From NCBI GenBank assembly GCA_028753945.1, contig JAPNXP010000002.1:2728001-2792000 (forward strand): a stretch of DNA of 64,000 bases, in the 5' to 3' direction. The stretch comes from Hexactinellida sp. DTS-2022. Taxonomy: Eukaryota; Porifera; Hexactinellida. Below the pieces are notes generated by a model. The model worked only from the letters and a program-made list of their open reading frames with translations. It did no database searches and was not told the DNA's origin. The first letter of the stretch is position 1, and every line of letters begins with the position of its first letter. This document shows positions 33,429 through 45,738 of the stretch, piece after piece. Both the position numbers and the translations under genes were made by a program.

Positions 33429-33823
33429 CCTCCTAGGCATATAAATTTTGTTCATGTTTCCATAAAATATTATCCTATGGTAACGCAGCTATTACAATGT
33501 CATACACAAGGGCGTAGCCACGAGATAGAGAATGGTAGGGTCGGGTCTATCTTTATGAGTCATCAAAGTTAGGGCTTTTGGAAGGATTTTCATTATGTTT
33601 GATAAAAATATTAATTCTCTGTAAATTATTGGTACAGCCAGGGCTCCAGCAAACCTACCGAAGTATGCGCACATTATACATGATGTATTTTAATAATTAA
33701 CATAAAATATAGAGTGATAAATATTAAATTATTAATGACCCATATTACAAATTATAAAATTAATGATTGATGATGTCATTTTCACACATTTCTAGTTGAG
33801 TTAGAAAAATATATATATAATTT
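33429..33823. other. 3' flank of the RAG1-like relic, nothing firm
   Basis: A caagggcgtagccacgaga block at 33508 resembles the hAT end CAGGGGCGTAGCCAGTGG at 58174, but no partner end was seen. Confidence 0.35.
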
Positions 33824-34240
33824 TTGATTCTACTTGGTCGATTTACTACCTGTACTAATGCAACATTTAATTGTACCATTAACGAAGCATTATATGTTAA
33901 TGCTTTCTGTGACTATTATGAAAATTCAAGTATATTCTTGCCACCATCAATAAAACCATTGTTTAATTGTATCCAACTGGTCCCATGTAGTACTGCAGAA
34001 TGTGAACGTGGGTTCAGCCATATGAATATCATATTGGAGGATCGGCGTTCTCGGCTGCTTGTATCACACATATCTGCTCTTCTATTTATTAAACTTAATG
34101 GCCCTCCACTTTATATATGGGATCCAAGTGATTATGCTAGATGTTGGCTAATAAATCACCGGAGTGAAACAGATACTCATATATGGGGTAGAAATAGTCA
34201 GACAGTTAAGAAAACCCAGTTTGGAAGTGTATTCGAATAA
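33824..34240 (+). pseudogene. hAT transposase C-terminal fragment (KIAA1586/ZNF862-like group)
   Basis: The 139-codon frame contains LFNCIQLVPCSTAECERGFS, then HMNIILEDRRSRL, ISALLFIKLNGPPL and WDPSDYARCWL. This is the dimerisation domain of hAT transposases, in the form seen in KIAA1586-like and ZNF862-like domesticated proteins (P.S.AECERGFS.MN, then a GPP.. tail). The catalytic Asp region and zinc finger are missing, so it is a 3' fragment. It lies 400 bp downstream of the RAG1-like relic and is a different family. It is open to its stop, so either young or captured. No terminal repeats assigned. Confidence 0.8.
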
Positions 34241-35575
34241 TATACATGACATTTAGGCATTTAGGCATTTACAATGTATCGTTAATTATTGAAACCTTAA
34301 AAATAAACATGTTAATTAACACAACCATGCAGTTGTTTTTTATATGATACAAATATAAACACACCATTTTATATACGTGTATTAAAAATCAGTGGTATTA
34401 TGAAGGGAGCGCGCGAGTGGGGGAACGGCGACCCCCCACTAATATTATTGGGGCCGTTTTCATCCATGTTTTCTGGAAAATGCTAAATTTGAAAAGGCAG
34501 CGCCCCCCCCCCCCCACTTCTTTTTTTGGCAAAACACCAATGCTCATGTCCCAATTAACCGAAAATATTCTGTAAAGTAGTGATCTACCTATGATTTACA
34601 ACAATTTTAGTCTTAAACATGTTACAATGATTCCTCCAATGCCTGCGGACACTTGATTAAACTCAAACCCACAGTATGACCCTTAATATTCTGTGGACCG
34701 TTTTAAACTATGCCTGAACCAAAGTTCATATCCCTGGTAAATTTCCATTTACACAATTCAATAAAAAAATTGGCCCTATTTAGATATTTTGTCATGCCTT
34801 AACTTTGACACGAAACACTAAACATGTATGGAAACATGGTTTAATACAAATGAATGATTCAAACTGGTTAATCTGAGTATTATACAGCCATTTGTAAATA
34901 CGCTCCTAATCCTGCTGATCCAATTTTCACACGCCTAAATCGCAAATTAATGTCACGGTATAGGAGAAGTTTCTAAATTTTCGCGATCCTAATTCATATT
35001 TTCTAAAAAATCTTGCTTCGAAAGGAGCATTTCGCGCTCTTGGATAATTCCTTGCTTTTAGCACCATTGCTGTTTCCAACTCTGCTTATGATTCCTTTAA
35101 GCATTGGTGTTTCATTGCCAGGACTGAGTATAGAAGGCTATGAATCTCTCAATTATTTGGATTAAGGTGGTCGAGTTCAAAGGTTTAGGAGAGTTGGCCA
35201 GTTAATGTTTTGAGTTTCTATTCTTGTGTACTCCCTAATTCCATCTTTTTGAAAATACAACAAATGTCCACCGCGTACTGTATAGCCTATTACCAAATGA
35301 TGTTCATGCCAAATGAGGTTGCCCAAATTAGTGCATCAATAAATCATGCTAAATATATCCATAATTATAATCAGTACAAAGTACGGCCACAGGTTAGGTC
35401 AGCACAGTGCCAATACACTGTGTATCCTATATCATTTATGGCCCATTATTCCTGGAAACTTTTACACCTGTTCCTTAAACCCCTATCTTACATCCCTCAA
35501 TTAGATTAACCAATTTGATAAGATTTAGAGAATTATGTTTTATGAATTTTTGTGTTTGAATTAAAATATTTCTTT
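34241..35575. other. No gene recognised; includes a poly-C run
   Basis: A run of about 15 C at 34502-34516 lies within a C-rich patch (34400-34520). The 99-codon frame 35210-35509 has no family features. Confidence 0.35.
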
Positions 35576-35579
35576 TAGA

Positions 35580-35825
35580 TCGGAAACGCAAGGGAATTCA
35601 AACAATATCAACTCAATGTGTGAAGCGAGTATATACCGACAAAGACCCAAACATTCAATTGCTGAATTCATGAATGGCATCCCTCTAGAAAAACTTCAAA
35701 GAGCGAGATAAAAAGACTGAACAAAGAAAAAGATTCTCTAAAAACAAAGGGTATTATCATTGGAAAATCACATTCAAAAACTGGAGGAGAAATTACTGGA
35801 AATAAAAGGGATTGCCACCGAATAG
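35580..35825 (+). pseudogene. Coiled-coil exon relic, unknown
   Basis: After a good acceptor (atttcttttag, ending at 35579) the sequence reads RKRKGIQTISTQCVKRVYTD in one frame. A heptad-like segment KSEIKRLNKEKDSLKTK follows in another, and LENHIQKLEEKLLEIKGIAT and a stop (35823-35825) in a third. At least two frame changes are needed. The helix-rich end looks like a real protein C-terminus. The foldback element begins 19 bp downstream. Not recognised. Confidence 0.4.
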
Positions 35826-35843
35826 ATTTTTCTCACAAATCTT

Positions 35844-37570
35844 GGGTCTGACTGAATGGTGGAAAATGGTGGAAAATGGTGGAATTTCCGAATTTTCGTC
35901 GAAATGACTGAATGGTGGAAAGTGGTGGAATTTCTAAAAATCGACTGAAAGGTGGAAAATGGTGGAAAACGACTCAATGGTGGAAAATGGTGGAAAACGC
36001 CAGAATGGTGGAAAATGGTGGAAAAACGGGGGCTGACTGAATAGTGGAATCTAGTGGAATTTGACTGAATAGTGAAATCGAGTGGAATTTGATTAAATTG
36101 TTAAACACTACGTTATGCTATAAGCTACGTGTGTATCATACTACGTTAATTTTCGCCCATGTAAAATTGTTTGCAATGATTGAACTAGTGTTGTGCATGA
36201 AGTGACACAATAGGATTTATTAGTTAAGCTTTGTAACCATGTTATTTAGACACATCTTATTAACATTATTTATCAACAATTCCTTATCAAATCCAGTTGG
36301 TATTCATTGGGCAGTTTCCATAGAGATGATTAGTAAGAATACTAATATAGTATCATATTGTCCCACTTCATGCACAACACTAGTTCAATCATTGCAAACA
36401 ATTTTACATGGGCGAAAATTAAGGTTAAATTACGGCAGATTCACCCAAAAAAACACATGAATTTAGTTTTGAAGGTGGGAGTTTAAATTTCACATATATG
36501 ATGGAAGACATTATAGCTATATCGAAACTGAAAACGAAATCTAATTATCTTCTATAAATTCGAAATTATTGGGCTTGCAGTATTATGCTATTACAAAAGT
36601 ACCATAGGGGGATTTTTTCAGACTCCACCTGATAAGTGTGTGGTTTGCAAGATCATTATTTGCTAAAGACCTGTACTGTGTGATCTATCAGATAGATCAT
36701 CGTTATGGGCGGTTGGTTGGCGGTTTAGAATTTTGATAAGATCTAAATACAAAATATTGCGACCTTTTGAAACCAAAAAATGAAAAAAAAGGTCATCTTT
36801 TTATGCGAAATTTGATTAAATCATTGATAAAAAAAATTCCAAGTCATAATTCAAAAATGTAAACCGTCTACCTACTCCTTACGCTTATAATCTTTAAATA
36901 TTGATTCTGATAACAAACATTGATGGCCGCATTGCCAAATTACCGCATAATATCTTCCACCACTTTTGGAAATCGCCCTATGGGAGATTTGTATTAGCCA
37001 AATTTTGAAACCGACAAAAAATAAAAAGTATAATAGATAGGGACATTTTCTTTTTGGTTTATTGATTTGTAACGTATAGGTATATATTTCTCACAATTAC
37101 AGATTAATACAAGAACTTTCATTCACATGGGGTAATTTAACCTTAACGTATTATGATACACACGTAGCTTATAGCATATACGTAGTGTTTAACAATTTAA
37201 TCAAATTCCACTCGATTCCACTATTCAGTCAAATTCCACTAGATTCCACTAGATTCCACTATTCAGTCAGCCCCCGTTTTTCCACCATTTTCCACCATTC
37301 AGGCGTTTTCCACCATTCAGTAATTCTCCACCATTTTCCACCATTCAGTCGTTTTCCACCATTTTCCACCATTTTCCACCATTTTCCACCTTTCAGTCGA
37401 TTCTTAGAAATTCCACCACTTTCCACCATTCAGTCATTTCGACGAAAATTCAGAAATTCCACCATTTTCCACCATTTTCCACCATTCAGTCAAGTAGTTT
37501 TCCACCATTTTCCACCACTCTCGGATGTTTGCCACCATTTTCCACCATTTTCCACCATTCAGTCAGACCC
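35844..37570. mobile_element. Foldback element with 9-bp TSD, tandem-repeat arms
   Basis: GGGTCTGACTGAATGGTGGA at the left is mirrored at the right (37551-37570). The 9-bp acaaatctt lies at 35835-35843 and 37571-37579. The arms consist of tandem aatggtggaa units (35850-36030; inverse at 37270-37560), then tagtggaat(c/t)tag units. Next comes a unique arm (36100-36210) mirrored at 36350-36422 plus 37143-37200. A 9-bp duplication plus long repetitive arms fits Mutator-type foldback elements. A TTAA MITE sits in the right arm. The open frames at 35774-35977 and 37185-37589 are translations of the repeats. Confidence 0.88.
36423..37142. mobile_element. TTAA MITE, 720-bp family
   Basis: The ends are GGTTAAATTACGGCAGATTC and the inverse of GGTTAAATTACCCCATGTGA, with TTAA at 36419-36422 and 37143-37146. 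It interrupts one arm of the foldback element exactly at a TTAA, so it is the younger insertion. Confidence 0.93.
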
Positions 37571-37682
37571 ACAAATCTTCTCTTGGTGAGTTGATGAATA
37601 TTTCCATTTTTATTTGATTCCGTATGGATGTTTGTTTGTTTGTCAGCATTTTATCCAGTCAACTACAGTCGATTCTGCTTAA

Positions 37683-38401
37683 GGTTAAAATACCCCACGT
37701 GAATGAAAGTTCTTGTATTAATCTGTAATTGTGAGAAATATATACCTATACGATACAAATCAATAAACCAAAAAGAAAATGTCCCTATCTATTATACTTT
37801 TTATTTTTTGTCGGTTTCAAAATTTGGCTAATACAAATCTCCCATAGGGCGATTTCCAAAAGTGGTGGTAGATATTATGCGGTAAATTGGCAATGCGGCC
37901 ATCAATGTTTGTTATCAGAATCAATATTTAAAGATTATAAGCGTACGGAGTTGGTAGACGGTTTACATTTTTGAATTATGACTTGGAATTATTTTTTTCA
38001 AACATTTTCTCATATTTCTCATAAAAAGATGACCTTTTTATCCATTTTTTGGTACCAAAAGGTCGCAATATTTTTAATGTACATTTTATCAAAATTCTAA
38101 ACCGCTCAACAACCGCCCATAACGATGATCTCTCTGTTAGATCACACAAAATATGTCTTTAGATAATAATGATCTTGCAAACCACACACTTATCTGGTTG
38201 AGTCTGAAGAAATCCCCCTATGGGACTTTTGTATTACAATAAAACTGCATGCCCCATAAAATAAAATTTATAAAAGATAATCAGATTTCGTTTTCAGTTT
38301 CGATATAGCTATAGTGTCTTCTATCATATATGTGAAAATTAAACACCTAACTTCAAAACGAAATTTATGTGTTTTTTACATGAATCTGCCGTAATTTAAC
38401 C
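37683..38401. mobile_element. TTAA MITE, 720-bp family (opposite orientation)
   Basis: The ends are GGTTAAAATACCCCACGTGA and the inverse of GGTTAAATTACGGCAGATTC, with TTAA at 37679-37682 and 38402-38405. It is almost the reverse complement of 36423-37142. No ORF. Confidence 0.92.
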
Positions 38402-38549
38402 TTAAGGTTATATTTCAACTCCACTTGATAATTATACCTGCATAGCAGACATGGGATCAAATACTTTGATAAGTATTTAATTACAAATACAAATACATGT
38501 GAAATTCTTAAATACAAATACAAATACTCCTGAATGAAAATGTATTTAA

Positions 38550-38885
38550 GGTTCAGGTATACTCTACAAATTTCGAATATTTAGATAAAATCCAAATCAT
38601 TGTCGATTTCTCTTTTATTGCATTTTGGGATTGTATTGATACCAATGAGTACTCTCAAGAGATTTCTAAGAAAGATTCCTATTATTTTTCCAGTTTGACA
38701 CTCTTTGGTCACCTCAATCTAGGAATAATTGCTGTAAATTTTTTTTCAAAAGCCGCTATCTCAAAACTAACATTTTCAGAATTGCGGAAGAAGTCATTTT
38801 GTCAATTTTGGTCGTAGAATCAAAAACTCAACGGTTTCGGAGAGATTTCGTAAAGATACAACTTTTCAGTGTTATGATATTCGAC
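38550..38885. mobile_element. GGTTCAGGTATAC TTAA element, one end
   Basis: GGTTCAGGTATACTCTACAA follows TTAA (38546-38549). The next 330 bp are the reverse complement of 8085-8412. The other end is not visible. Confidence 0.75.
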
Positions 38886-39106
38886 TTAGTTTAAATATTT
38901 TTTGATTTTCCTAAATTTGTTCACAATTAAAGTAAAGATTTTTTAAATTATATATAACAATATTTAAATGTATAATATTCATATTCCGCTGCGTAGATGT
39001 TAGTTAAAGGCATTAAAATGCCTCTCGCTCTCTGATGATCTCTTATTACAAGTCTAATGATCTCTATTACATCTAGATAATTAATTAATCAAAGTATTGA
39101 TGGGTC

Positions 39107-39165
39107 ATCACCCATGGCGTGTGACTCATGACCCATTGACCCATGTGTCACTGACACATTTGCAG
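39107..39165. repeat. gacccatg-type patch
   Basis: Variants of gggtca/tgacccat repeat here. A similar patch lies at 44208-44288. Confidence 0.4.
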
Positions 39166-39171
39166 CTCTGA

Positions 39172-39283
39172 GATAGACACATTTTCTTTTTGGTTTAATG
39201 CTTTATAGCGTATAGGGATCTATTTCTCACAACAACAGATTAATACATGAACTTTGATTCAGCTGGAGTAATTTAACCTTATG
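39172..39283. mobile_element. Fragment of the 720-bp TTAA MITE (right end)
   Basis: Matches the last 110 bp of the family: acattttctttttggttta, then a ttctcacaa...cagattaatac block, ending gtaatttaacctta. The rest is absent. Confidence 0.7.
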
Positions 39284-39369
39284 GCTTCCTGTCCCTGAGA
39301 TTTAGGCCACAGGACCCCTAACAAAAGAATTCTGCTAAATATTGATTAATCTAATTTAAGTCAGTTATA

Positions 39370-39469
39370 CAGGTAAACCTCCCAAAGCGGTACCCATCGG
39401 GAGAATGATTTTGTGACGCTTCTCGGAGGTTGCCGCTACTCGGAGGTGCCGCTTTGGGAGGTTTACCTG
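39370..39469. mobile_element. 100-bp TA-flanked MITE
   Basis: CAGGTAAACCTCCCAAAGCG at the left, with its perfect inverse at the right. TA lies at 39368-39369 and 39470-39471. Short Tigger/pogo-like MITE with a small asymmetric middle. Confidence 0.9.
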
Positions 39470-40090
39470 TATATAGATAACTACTTAGAATGTGACAATA
39501 TATAGAATTCTCTCGAATCGCTAATACAAACTTCTACCGAAGCAACCTTAACGGTGTCCACTGAAAGGTATTTTTGATTAAGGAGTCATAAAGTTAAATA
39601 TGGCCAGTTTCTATAGAACGTCTCTACAAAGTTAATCAGAACACTCCAATTTTTATATCCTTATGACTGGAAGCACAGAAAAAGTCATCAAGAAAATTTC
39701 TAGAAGATTCTAATGGATATTCTTGTCAGGATAGATCAAAACTTCTTAAATCCAACACCTGCAGGGCCAGCAGGGGGCAGAAAATGGACCATCAGCTATA
39801 AGTCTGTCAAATTCAATCATATTGTTAAGCAAATTTGGATTTAGACCTATTAGAATTAGTTCAAACAGTTGAAATACTAAATTAATATTTCTGCAAATTA
39901 TAATTTCTTTTACCATATATGGTCATATGGATGCGCCACTTTTGATGATGAAACAATTAATTATCTCACGAAAGAGAAGTCGTTGCGACTAGCTCTAACC
40001 ATGTAACGATGTCAATTAATAAATACAAATTCACTGGGCAACAAATTGGGACTACATACCATGTATTCTACCATTCCATGATTTTGTATA

Positions 40091-40161
40091 CCATATATGG
40101 ATGTGTCATGTGGCACAATTTGATGACGTAAGCAAAAATAAAATCTTCGTTAGAGCTTAGT
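40091..40161. promoter_or_regulatory. CCATATATGG module inside the long-arm TTAA element
   Basis: CCATATATGG 40091-40100, atttgatgacgtaagc near 40126, agagcttagttct near 40149. Same order and spacing as the other modules. A related one in the left arm starts at 39913. Confidence 0.5.
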
Positions 40162-40961
40162 TCTACACCAAGTGGACAAAAGTATTTGAAATTTTGTATA
40201 TAATATTAATAATTTATGTAGCATCTTATGTAATGCAAGATACGTTCATTATCTTAAATACAGATTACACTAATTTAAAACTCGAAGCATAATTGAGTTA
40301 AATCTACTCATAATGTGAAATGACGAAACACATCATAATATATTAATATTCAGATACTTAAATTATACGCGGATCATAGTTTCCCAGGAACAAATAGATA
40401 TGTAGATAGGTATAGCAGTATGCTATGGTATAGCTTAATAACATTTCAATTTTGATGTATTTTTAATTAAGTATAATGATGTCCACCCTCTCAAGGGCGA
40501 ATCCAGGATTAAGTCTCTGCGCGGTCAAAGGTACAAGCAGCGAGCGTAGCGAGCGATCTAGAGGGGGTTTGGGGTGTATATCCCCATGGATTATTTTGCA
40601 AAATTAATGTTAATAGCGAGGTAATTTCAACTATTTCCCTCGTCGGAGGCTTCAAAAATAATTATTGGCTATCAAAAATAGAAAATAAAATATTTTGCTG
40701 AAGCTTTTCCCACCTTAGAACTAATAGTAGATCTGTTGTGAATTGGAAAATTCTAGAACAAGTATAAGCTAGTTTCCGAACACATATAAACTATGTAATA
40801 CAGGATAGACGCTCTATGCATCTATATTGAAAGTATCTATACTTAGCCAAAAATAATTTGTTCTAGGAGCCTATTTATAACTCCTAAGTAATGCTATTTA
40901 GGAGTTGAAGCAATACTACAATTTGTGATACACCAGCGCAATTCCCTAATCCTTTCATTAA

Positions 40962-41120
40962 GGAGTCAGGAAATTTAATATGGCCAGTTTCTATAGAACG
41001 TCTCTACAATGTTAATCAGAACAATACACTTTTTATATGCGCACGACTGGAAGCACATAATAAAGTCATCAAAAAAATTATAGAAGATTATAATGTATAT
41101 TCTGGTCAGGAAAGTACAAA
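40962..41120. repeat. Partial extra copy of the GGAGTCA arm
   Basis: GGAGTCAGGAAATTTAATAT follows TTAA at 40958-40961 and parallels 39582-39740 (tggccagtttctatagaacg, gactggaagcaca). It breaks off near 41120. The minus-strand open frame here is incidental. Confidence 0.7.
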
Positions 41121-41356
41121 ACGTCCCAAAATCCGTCTGAAATTCGGACAAAAGGACACAAACCACGTGGGACCGGAAATTTATAACGGGTCTAAATGCC
41201 TATATTATAGAATCATTATCCTGGTAAAGAATTCAAAAATCTGCCGCTGTTAGTGTCCGGAAATTACACCAAGTGGACAAAAGTATTTGAAATTTCATAT
41301 AATTAGCAAAATTTTACTACTTAATAATTATACAACCATATAACTTGAGAGACATG

Positions 41357-43397
41357 CAGAGACGGATTAAGGGTATATTAGGCCCCGGGCGGAAATCAAC
41401 CACGGGCCTTTAGGAGTTTCTTTGAGGACACCCCTGAATATAATCATACAGGGTCCTTACAATTGTTTCTACAATATTCACTACCTTTTGCTACCCAACG
41501 ATTTCGTAAGTCTTCTGATATATTGTCACACAACCCAATGTCATTCTCAAGTTGTATTTCTTTCTGAGTTAAAAGCGTGTTGCTCTTCTACAACCTCTGG
41601 AACTTGATACTCTGAGTCTCTGACTCGATAAAACTGGAGTCCCATACTGCAACTATTCGTTTGAATTATATCTTATATATTAAATCACAATGATTCTTTT
41701 TTGTTTGTTTGTTTGTTTGTTTGTTCAGAATTGATTGAGGAACTGGTAAGAGCTACATACTTGAAATTTGGCAGGGGGATAGGAAATACTGTATCTAGAA
41801 ACAAGTTCTAATATCTAAGAAAAATATTCACATCTTCCCTCCCTATAGGTGACAAAACCTTTAGCCTATTAAATTCGAGGGTTTTCCAGTATAGATTAGC
41901 AGTTAGCATTCAATTCGTATACAGTGGATGCCGGTTATAAGCACATCGTCGGGAACTGCGCTTATGGTGCTTATAACCGGCATGTGCTTATAACCGACAT
42001 AAATTATACAGGGTAGATGGCAAACGTTTTCCAACATAGTGTGCTTATATCCTATATGTTCTTATAACCGGTCTGCTTATATGCGACATCTACTGTAGAA
42101 GGATTTTAGTGTCTCTATCAATTGTTAAGTGTGCGTTATAGAATGCTTATCTGAGACTGTGATTAATTGGTCGAGAGGAAGTTCATTTATCCAATCAGTT
42201 ATTGTGTTCCGTCTGTCTCCCATAGATTTATAACTTTCCATTGTGTCTATTTGATTATTACCAATCAATACAATAACTTCTCCACAGTCCAAAGTTAGGT
42301 GTCTTCAGAGTTGTACAATTTGTTAGTGGTATTAATTTTCTATTTGGAGTTAGTTTATTAATATATACACGGACATGCGCTATTATCTAGAAAACTGTCA
42401 GTTCTAACTAGCATAAATATTCAACAGTACAGGCGCTGATTAGTATTTCCCGATTTATTTTTTCTGTCCTTATACGTATATACCTATGGCTGGGGCCCAC
42501 GGATATAGACAGCTCAGGGGGGCACAGCCCTACTCTGAAACAATAGCATTACTGTTTTGTGGGTCACTAACGGTCACCTAAATATTTCCCATATGATTCC
42601 CGTAATATAATCAATTTGTGATTTTGAATTTAAGTAATGCTCAAGGGGGTTCGTGTTACAATCCGTCCTTTTTATTACAAAATGACAAAAAGCGTGATGT
42701 AGGGAGGGGGCATATTAATTTTTCGTCATTTTCCGTCCATAATCGGAAGTTTTTATAGGAGCCTAGATTCAGTTTAACTCTATTGGAGTATATAATTAAA
42801 TACAACGGACATTTAATTTGAAAAGGCATGTGTTTTGAAATACAAGCGAGGGCCGCAGGCCCGAGTGCAAGTTGTAAGAACGCGCGTAGCGCGGACGAGC
42901 AGCTTGTACAAATAAATTTCCAAGAGGTGCAAAGGAAGATGTTGAAGTAGAAAGCTCATAGTCTTCGGCTGACAATTCTTGGGATTGTGATTGTAAGTTT
43001 TAGAATGTGTCTAGTTTAGGAAGTTTAGACGTTTCTTGTTTAGTTGTTCTTCGCGAAAGTGACTTTCTTTTCTTTTAGTTGCCCCCGACTTGTAAATAGG
43101 ATACATTAGTCATTACTTAGAAGTGGAGAATATATTTAGACTCGAAAAATTCAATGTAAAAGTTGATCAGGACTAAGCTTAAGTTACTTTTAAGGTGTGC
43201 TGTCTATTAATTGTATCATTGTTATTGCTTCACTATTCAAACTCAATTAGACTATCAATATCATGTTATTGCTTCACTACTCAAACATTATAATGCAACA
43301 CATTTCTCAATACAAATATTACAGCTTTGTATCGGGCCCCCTTTAGGCTCGGGCCCCGGGCGACCGCCCCATCTGCCCCCCCCTTAATACACCACTG
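41357..43397 (+). mobile_element. Non-autonomous hAT element (2,041 bp), copy A
   Basis: The ends are CAGAGACGGATTAAGG and the inverse of CAGTGGTGTATTAAGG. The 8-bp duplication gagacatg lies at 41349-41356 and 43398-43405. Copy B (50041-52082) is the reverse complement with, as far as I can read, one base change and one extra G in the terminal G-run. GGGCCGCAGGCCC- and CGCGCGTAGCGCG-type palindromes lie at 42850-42895. The 61-codon frame 41422-41607 is identical in both copies but resembles no family; I do not call it a gene. Confidence 0.95.
41922..42095. mobile_element. 174-bp Tigger-like MITE inside hAT copy A
   Basis: CAGTGGATGCCGGTTATAAG at the left and the inverse of CAGTAGATGTCGCATATAAG at the right, with TA flanking (41920-41921, 42096-42097). 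It is present at the equivalent place in copy B, so it was inserted before the hAT copies separated. Confidence 0.88.
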
Positions 43398-44207
43398 GAG
43401 ACATGTAGAAAGATGTTCATACCCACAATGTAATGATAATTATTAGTGCAACCAATTTCAGCATATTTATCCTCTTATTGATAAAGCAATACTTCCGATT
43501 GTTTACATTTCTCTTTTACATTTCATTTACATTTGTACATTTCTTTATCAATCTTGGCACTTCACGTTGTATTCATTTTATCATTTTTATCATTTTTATA
43601 GCTGTTTATGAATATAGTTCTGCTTGCCATTTAAACATTCTCCAGTATGGCTAAGACGAAGAGTCATCTTCGGCATTAACCACTCGTATCTATACTTTGA
43701 CATGCTATCTATCCAAATCCGAAAGAAAAATTTCATTCTGACATTTTTTTAACCTTTTTGACCTCACTAAAGGTATAAATCACCGTCATTTTGCACAAAA
43801 ACATTCCGTAAGGATTTTGGGGCGTAACCTTGTTTATGTTGAGGATATCTCAAAAAGAATAATTCTGAGAAAAGAAAACTATCCCTCAAAAATGATCCCC
43901 ATCAGTAGAGCTACTAGATCTGCCGTCTCGATTTTCAACTGTATTACAAAGTTATAGAGTTAATAATCAATCAGAGCCAAATATTGGTAAAATTTGAGCA
44001 ATTATTTGAAAATCTATAGAAAATAATAATTAATACTCATATGCTGTTATCTTTTGAACATTTATTCAATCTTCCTTGCAATGCTTTAAATTATTTGATT
44101 AAATTCATCCACCTTTTCGGCTAGCATATCTAATTCCTTTTCTAGGTTTTGAATTGAAGCATTTTATTTCAGGATTAAAATATTCAGATATTTCAGATCA
44201 TAGTGGA

Positions 44208-44288
44208 CCATGGGTCAACATTGTTGACCCATGACCCATAGACCCATAGGCCCATTGACCCATGATCCATCGAGTGACCCATTGACCT
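44208..44288. repeat. gacccat tandem patch
   Basis: About eight imperfect gaccca(t/c) units in the interior of the long-arm TTAA element, near its right arm. Confidence 0.6.
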
Positions 44289-44746
44289 ATTAAATGGTTA
44301 GAGATAGTCGCAACGACTTCTCATTTGTGAGATAAATAATTGCTCCGTCATCAAAAGTGGTGCATCCATATGACCATAAATGGTCAAAGAAATTAAAATT
44401 TGCAGAAATATGAATTTTTAATATCAACTGTTTAGACTCATTCTAATAGGTTTAAATCCAAATTTGCTAAGCAATACGATTGAATTTCACGGACTTATAG
44501 CGGATTGTCCATTTTCTGCCCCCTGCTGGCCCTGCAGAGATTGGATTTACGACGTTTTGATCCATCCTGACAAGAATATACTTCAGAATCTTTTAGAATT
44601 TTTTTTTAATGTCTTTACTATGTGCTTCCAGTCATGCTGATATAAAAATTGGAGTGTTCAGAATAACTTTGTGGAGACGTTCTATAGAAACTGGCCATAT
44701 TTAACTTTGTGACTCCTTAAGTAATCTCGAGATTTTAACAATATTA

Positions 44747-45289
44747 CCATATATGGAAGGGTGTGAAAATCGTATAACTTACATTCCACAAATATTTTCG
44801 ATAAACCAATATGACCGTTGGACTCCCAAATATGACTTCCTATACGACAATAATACATTTCCTGTGTCTAGCATTAGCGGTTACGGGATATCAATAAGTA
44901 ACAATAGTGTTTTAGGCCTACGCTAATTTTCCCGTAAACTAAGTTTACAGTCCCTATATTAAAGAAGTCCCTGAATCTTATTAACAATGCGTATAGAATC
45001 ACTACTTTTGCTGAATGTATTCCGTACAAAGAGAGTGGATGGATCTAAACTCAGAAATATCTTAGTAACATTGGTTCACATAACCAAGTTGGATAATTAT
45101 CGACTTCAGTAGTTTACAAATTACCCAAGTTAGACAAGCAAAAAATATCATAAAATAAGCTACGTTATTGCAATTCAATAATCATAGCTATGCAATGATG
45201 TTATTGTGGAAAACCGAGATAGGCTCGATAATACAATCATAATTGATATAATATATTCAATGCGGGTTTAAATACTACGGATAACTATC
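44747..45289. other. No gene recognised
   Basis: Begins with an exact CCATATATGG (44747-44756) that lacks the AGAGCT partner. AT-rich otherwise. Confidence 0.35.
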
Positions 45290-45451
45290 GTAGGATTTTG
45301 ACCCGCACCATGGATTCGCTATTATAATTTTGTATTGCGGGTCAGAATCCTATGCTCTTGACTAGAGTAGGATTTTGACCCGCACCATGAATTTGCTACT
45401 ACAATTTTTGTATTGCGGGTCAAAATCCTAGGCGGGTCAGAATCCTATGCA
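45290..45451. repeat. Tandem hairpins: TAGGATTTTGACCCGCA units
   Basis: Each 63-bp unit is itself an inverted repeat (TAGGATTTTGACCCGCA ... TGCGGGTCARAATCCTA). Two full units (45290-45352 and 45368-45430) are followed by an extra half unit (45433-45450). It could be two abutting tiny MITEs. Confidence 0.75.
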
Positions 45452-45738
45452 ACAGCACCCCATATGAAGTCATATGTTCTCATTATTTTCATAATATAAT
45501 TCTAGACCATAAGTCTGATATTTGTCTTGAACCATGGATATTTATGGATTTTGTCGCATAATTGAAACTTTTTCGTACTTCGTAAGAGTTAGAATTGAAT
45601 TAGAAAATTAAGAAAGTGTCACTAATATTGTTTTTGGTATGTGTGGACTATGAGGGACTATATTGACATTCTATTTTTCATTTAACTCAATAATACTGTA
45701 TCAAAACTAAACACATTTATACAATCTCTTAACTAAAC

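Larger units (their letters stand above)
39582..44716. mobile_element. TTAA element with about 430-bp inverted arms and nested insertions
   Basis: GGAGTCATAAAGTTAAATAT follows TTAA (39578-39581). The inverse, ending tgactcc before TTAA (44717-44720), closes it. The arms 39582-40012 and 44287-44716 match over their length and include CCATATATGG modules. The interior holds the hAT at 41357-43397 and a partial extra copy of the left end at 40962-41120. Without the hAT the element is about 3.1 kb. No transposase recognised. Confidence 0.75.

Noticed and set aside
37185-37589. 134-codon ORF (Phe/Pro/His-rich) as a gene
   Set aside because: It is a translation of the ttccaccatt tandem units in the foldback arm. 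The opposite arm gives the same peptide on the other strand.
41422-41607. Identical 61-codon ORF in both 2-kb hAT copies as conserved protein
   Set aside because: The whole elements are nearly identical, so identity of the frame is not evidence of selection, and no family features are visible.
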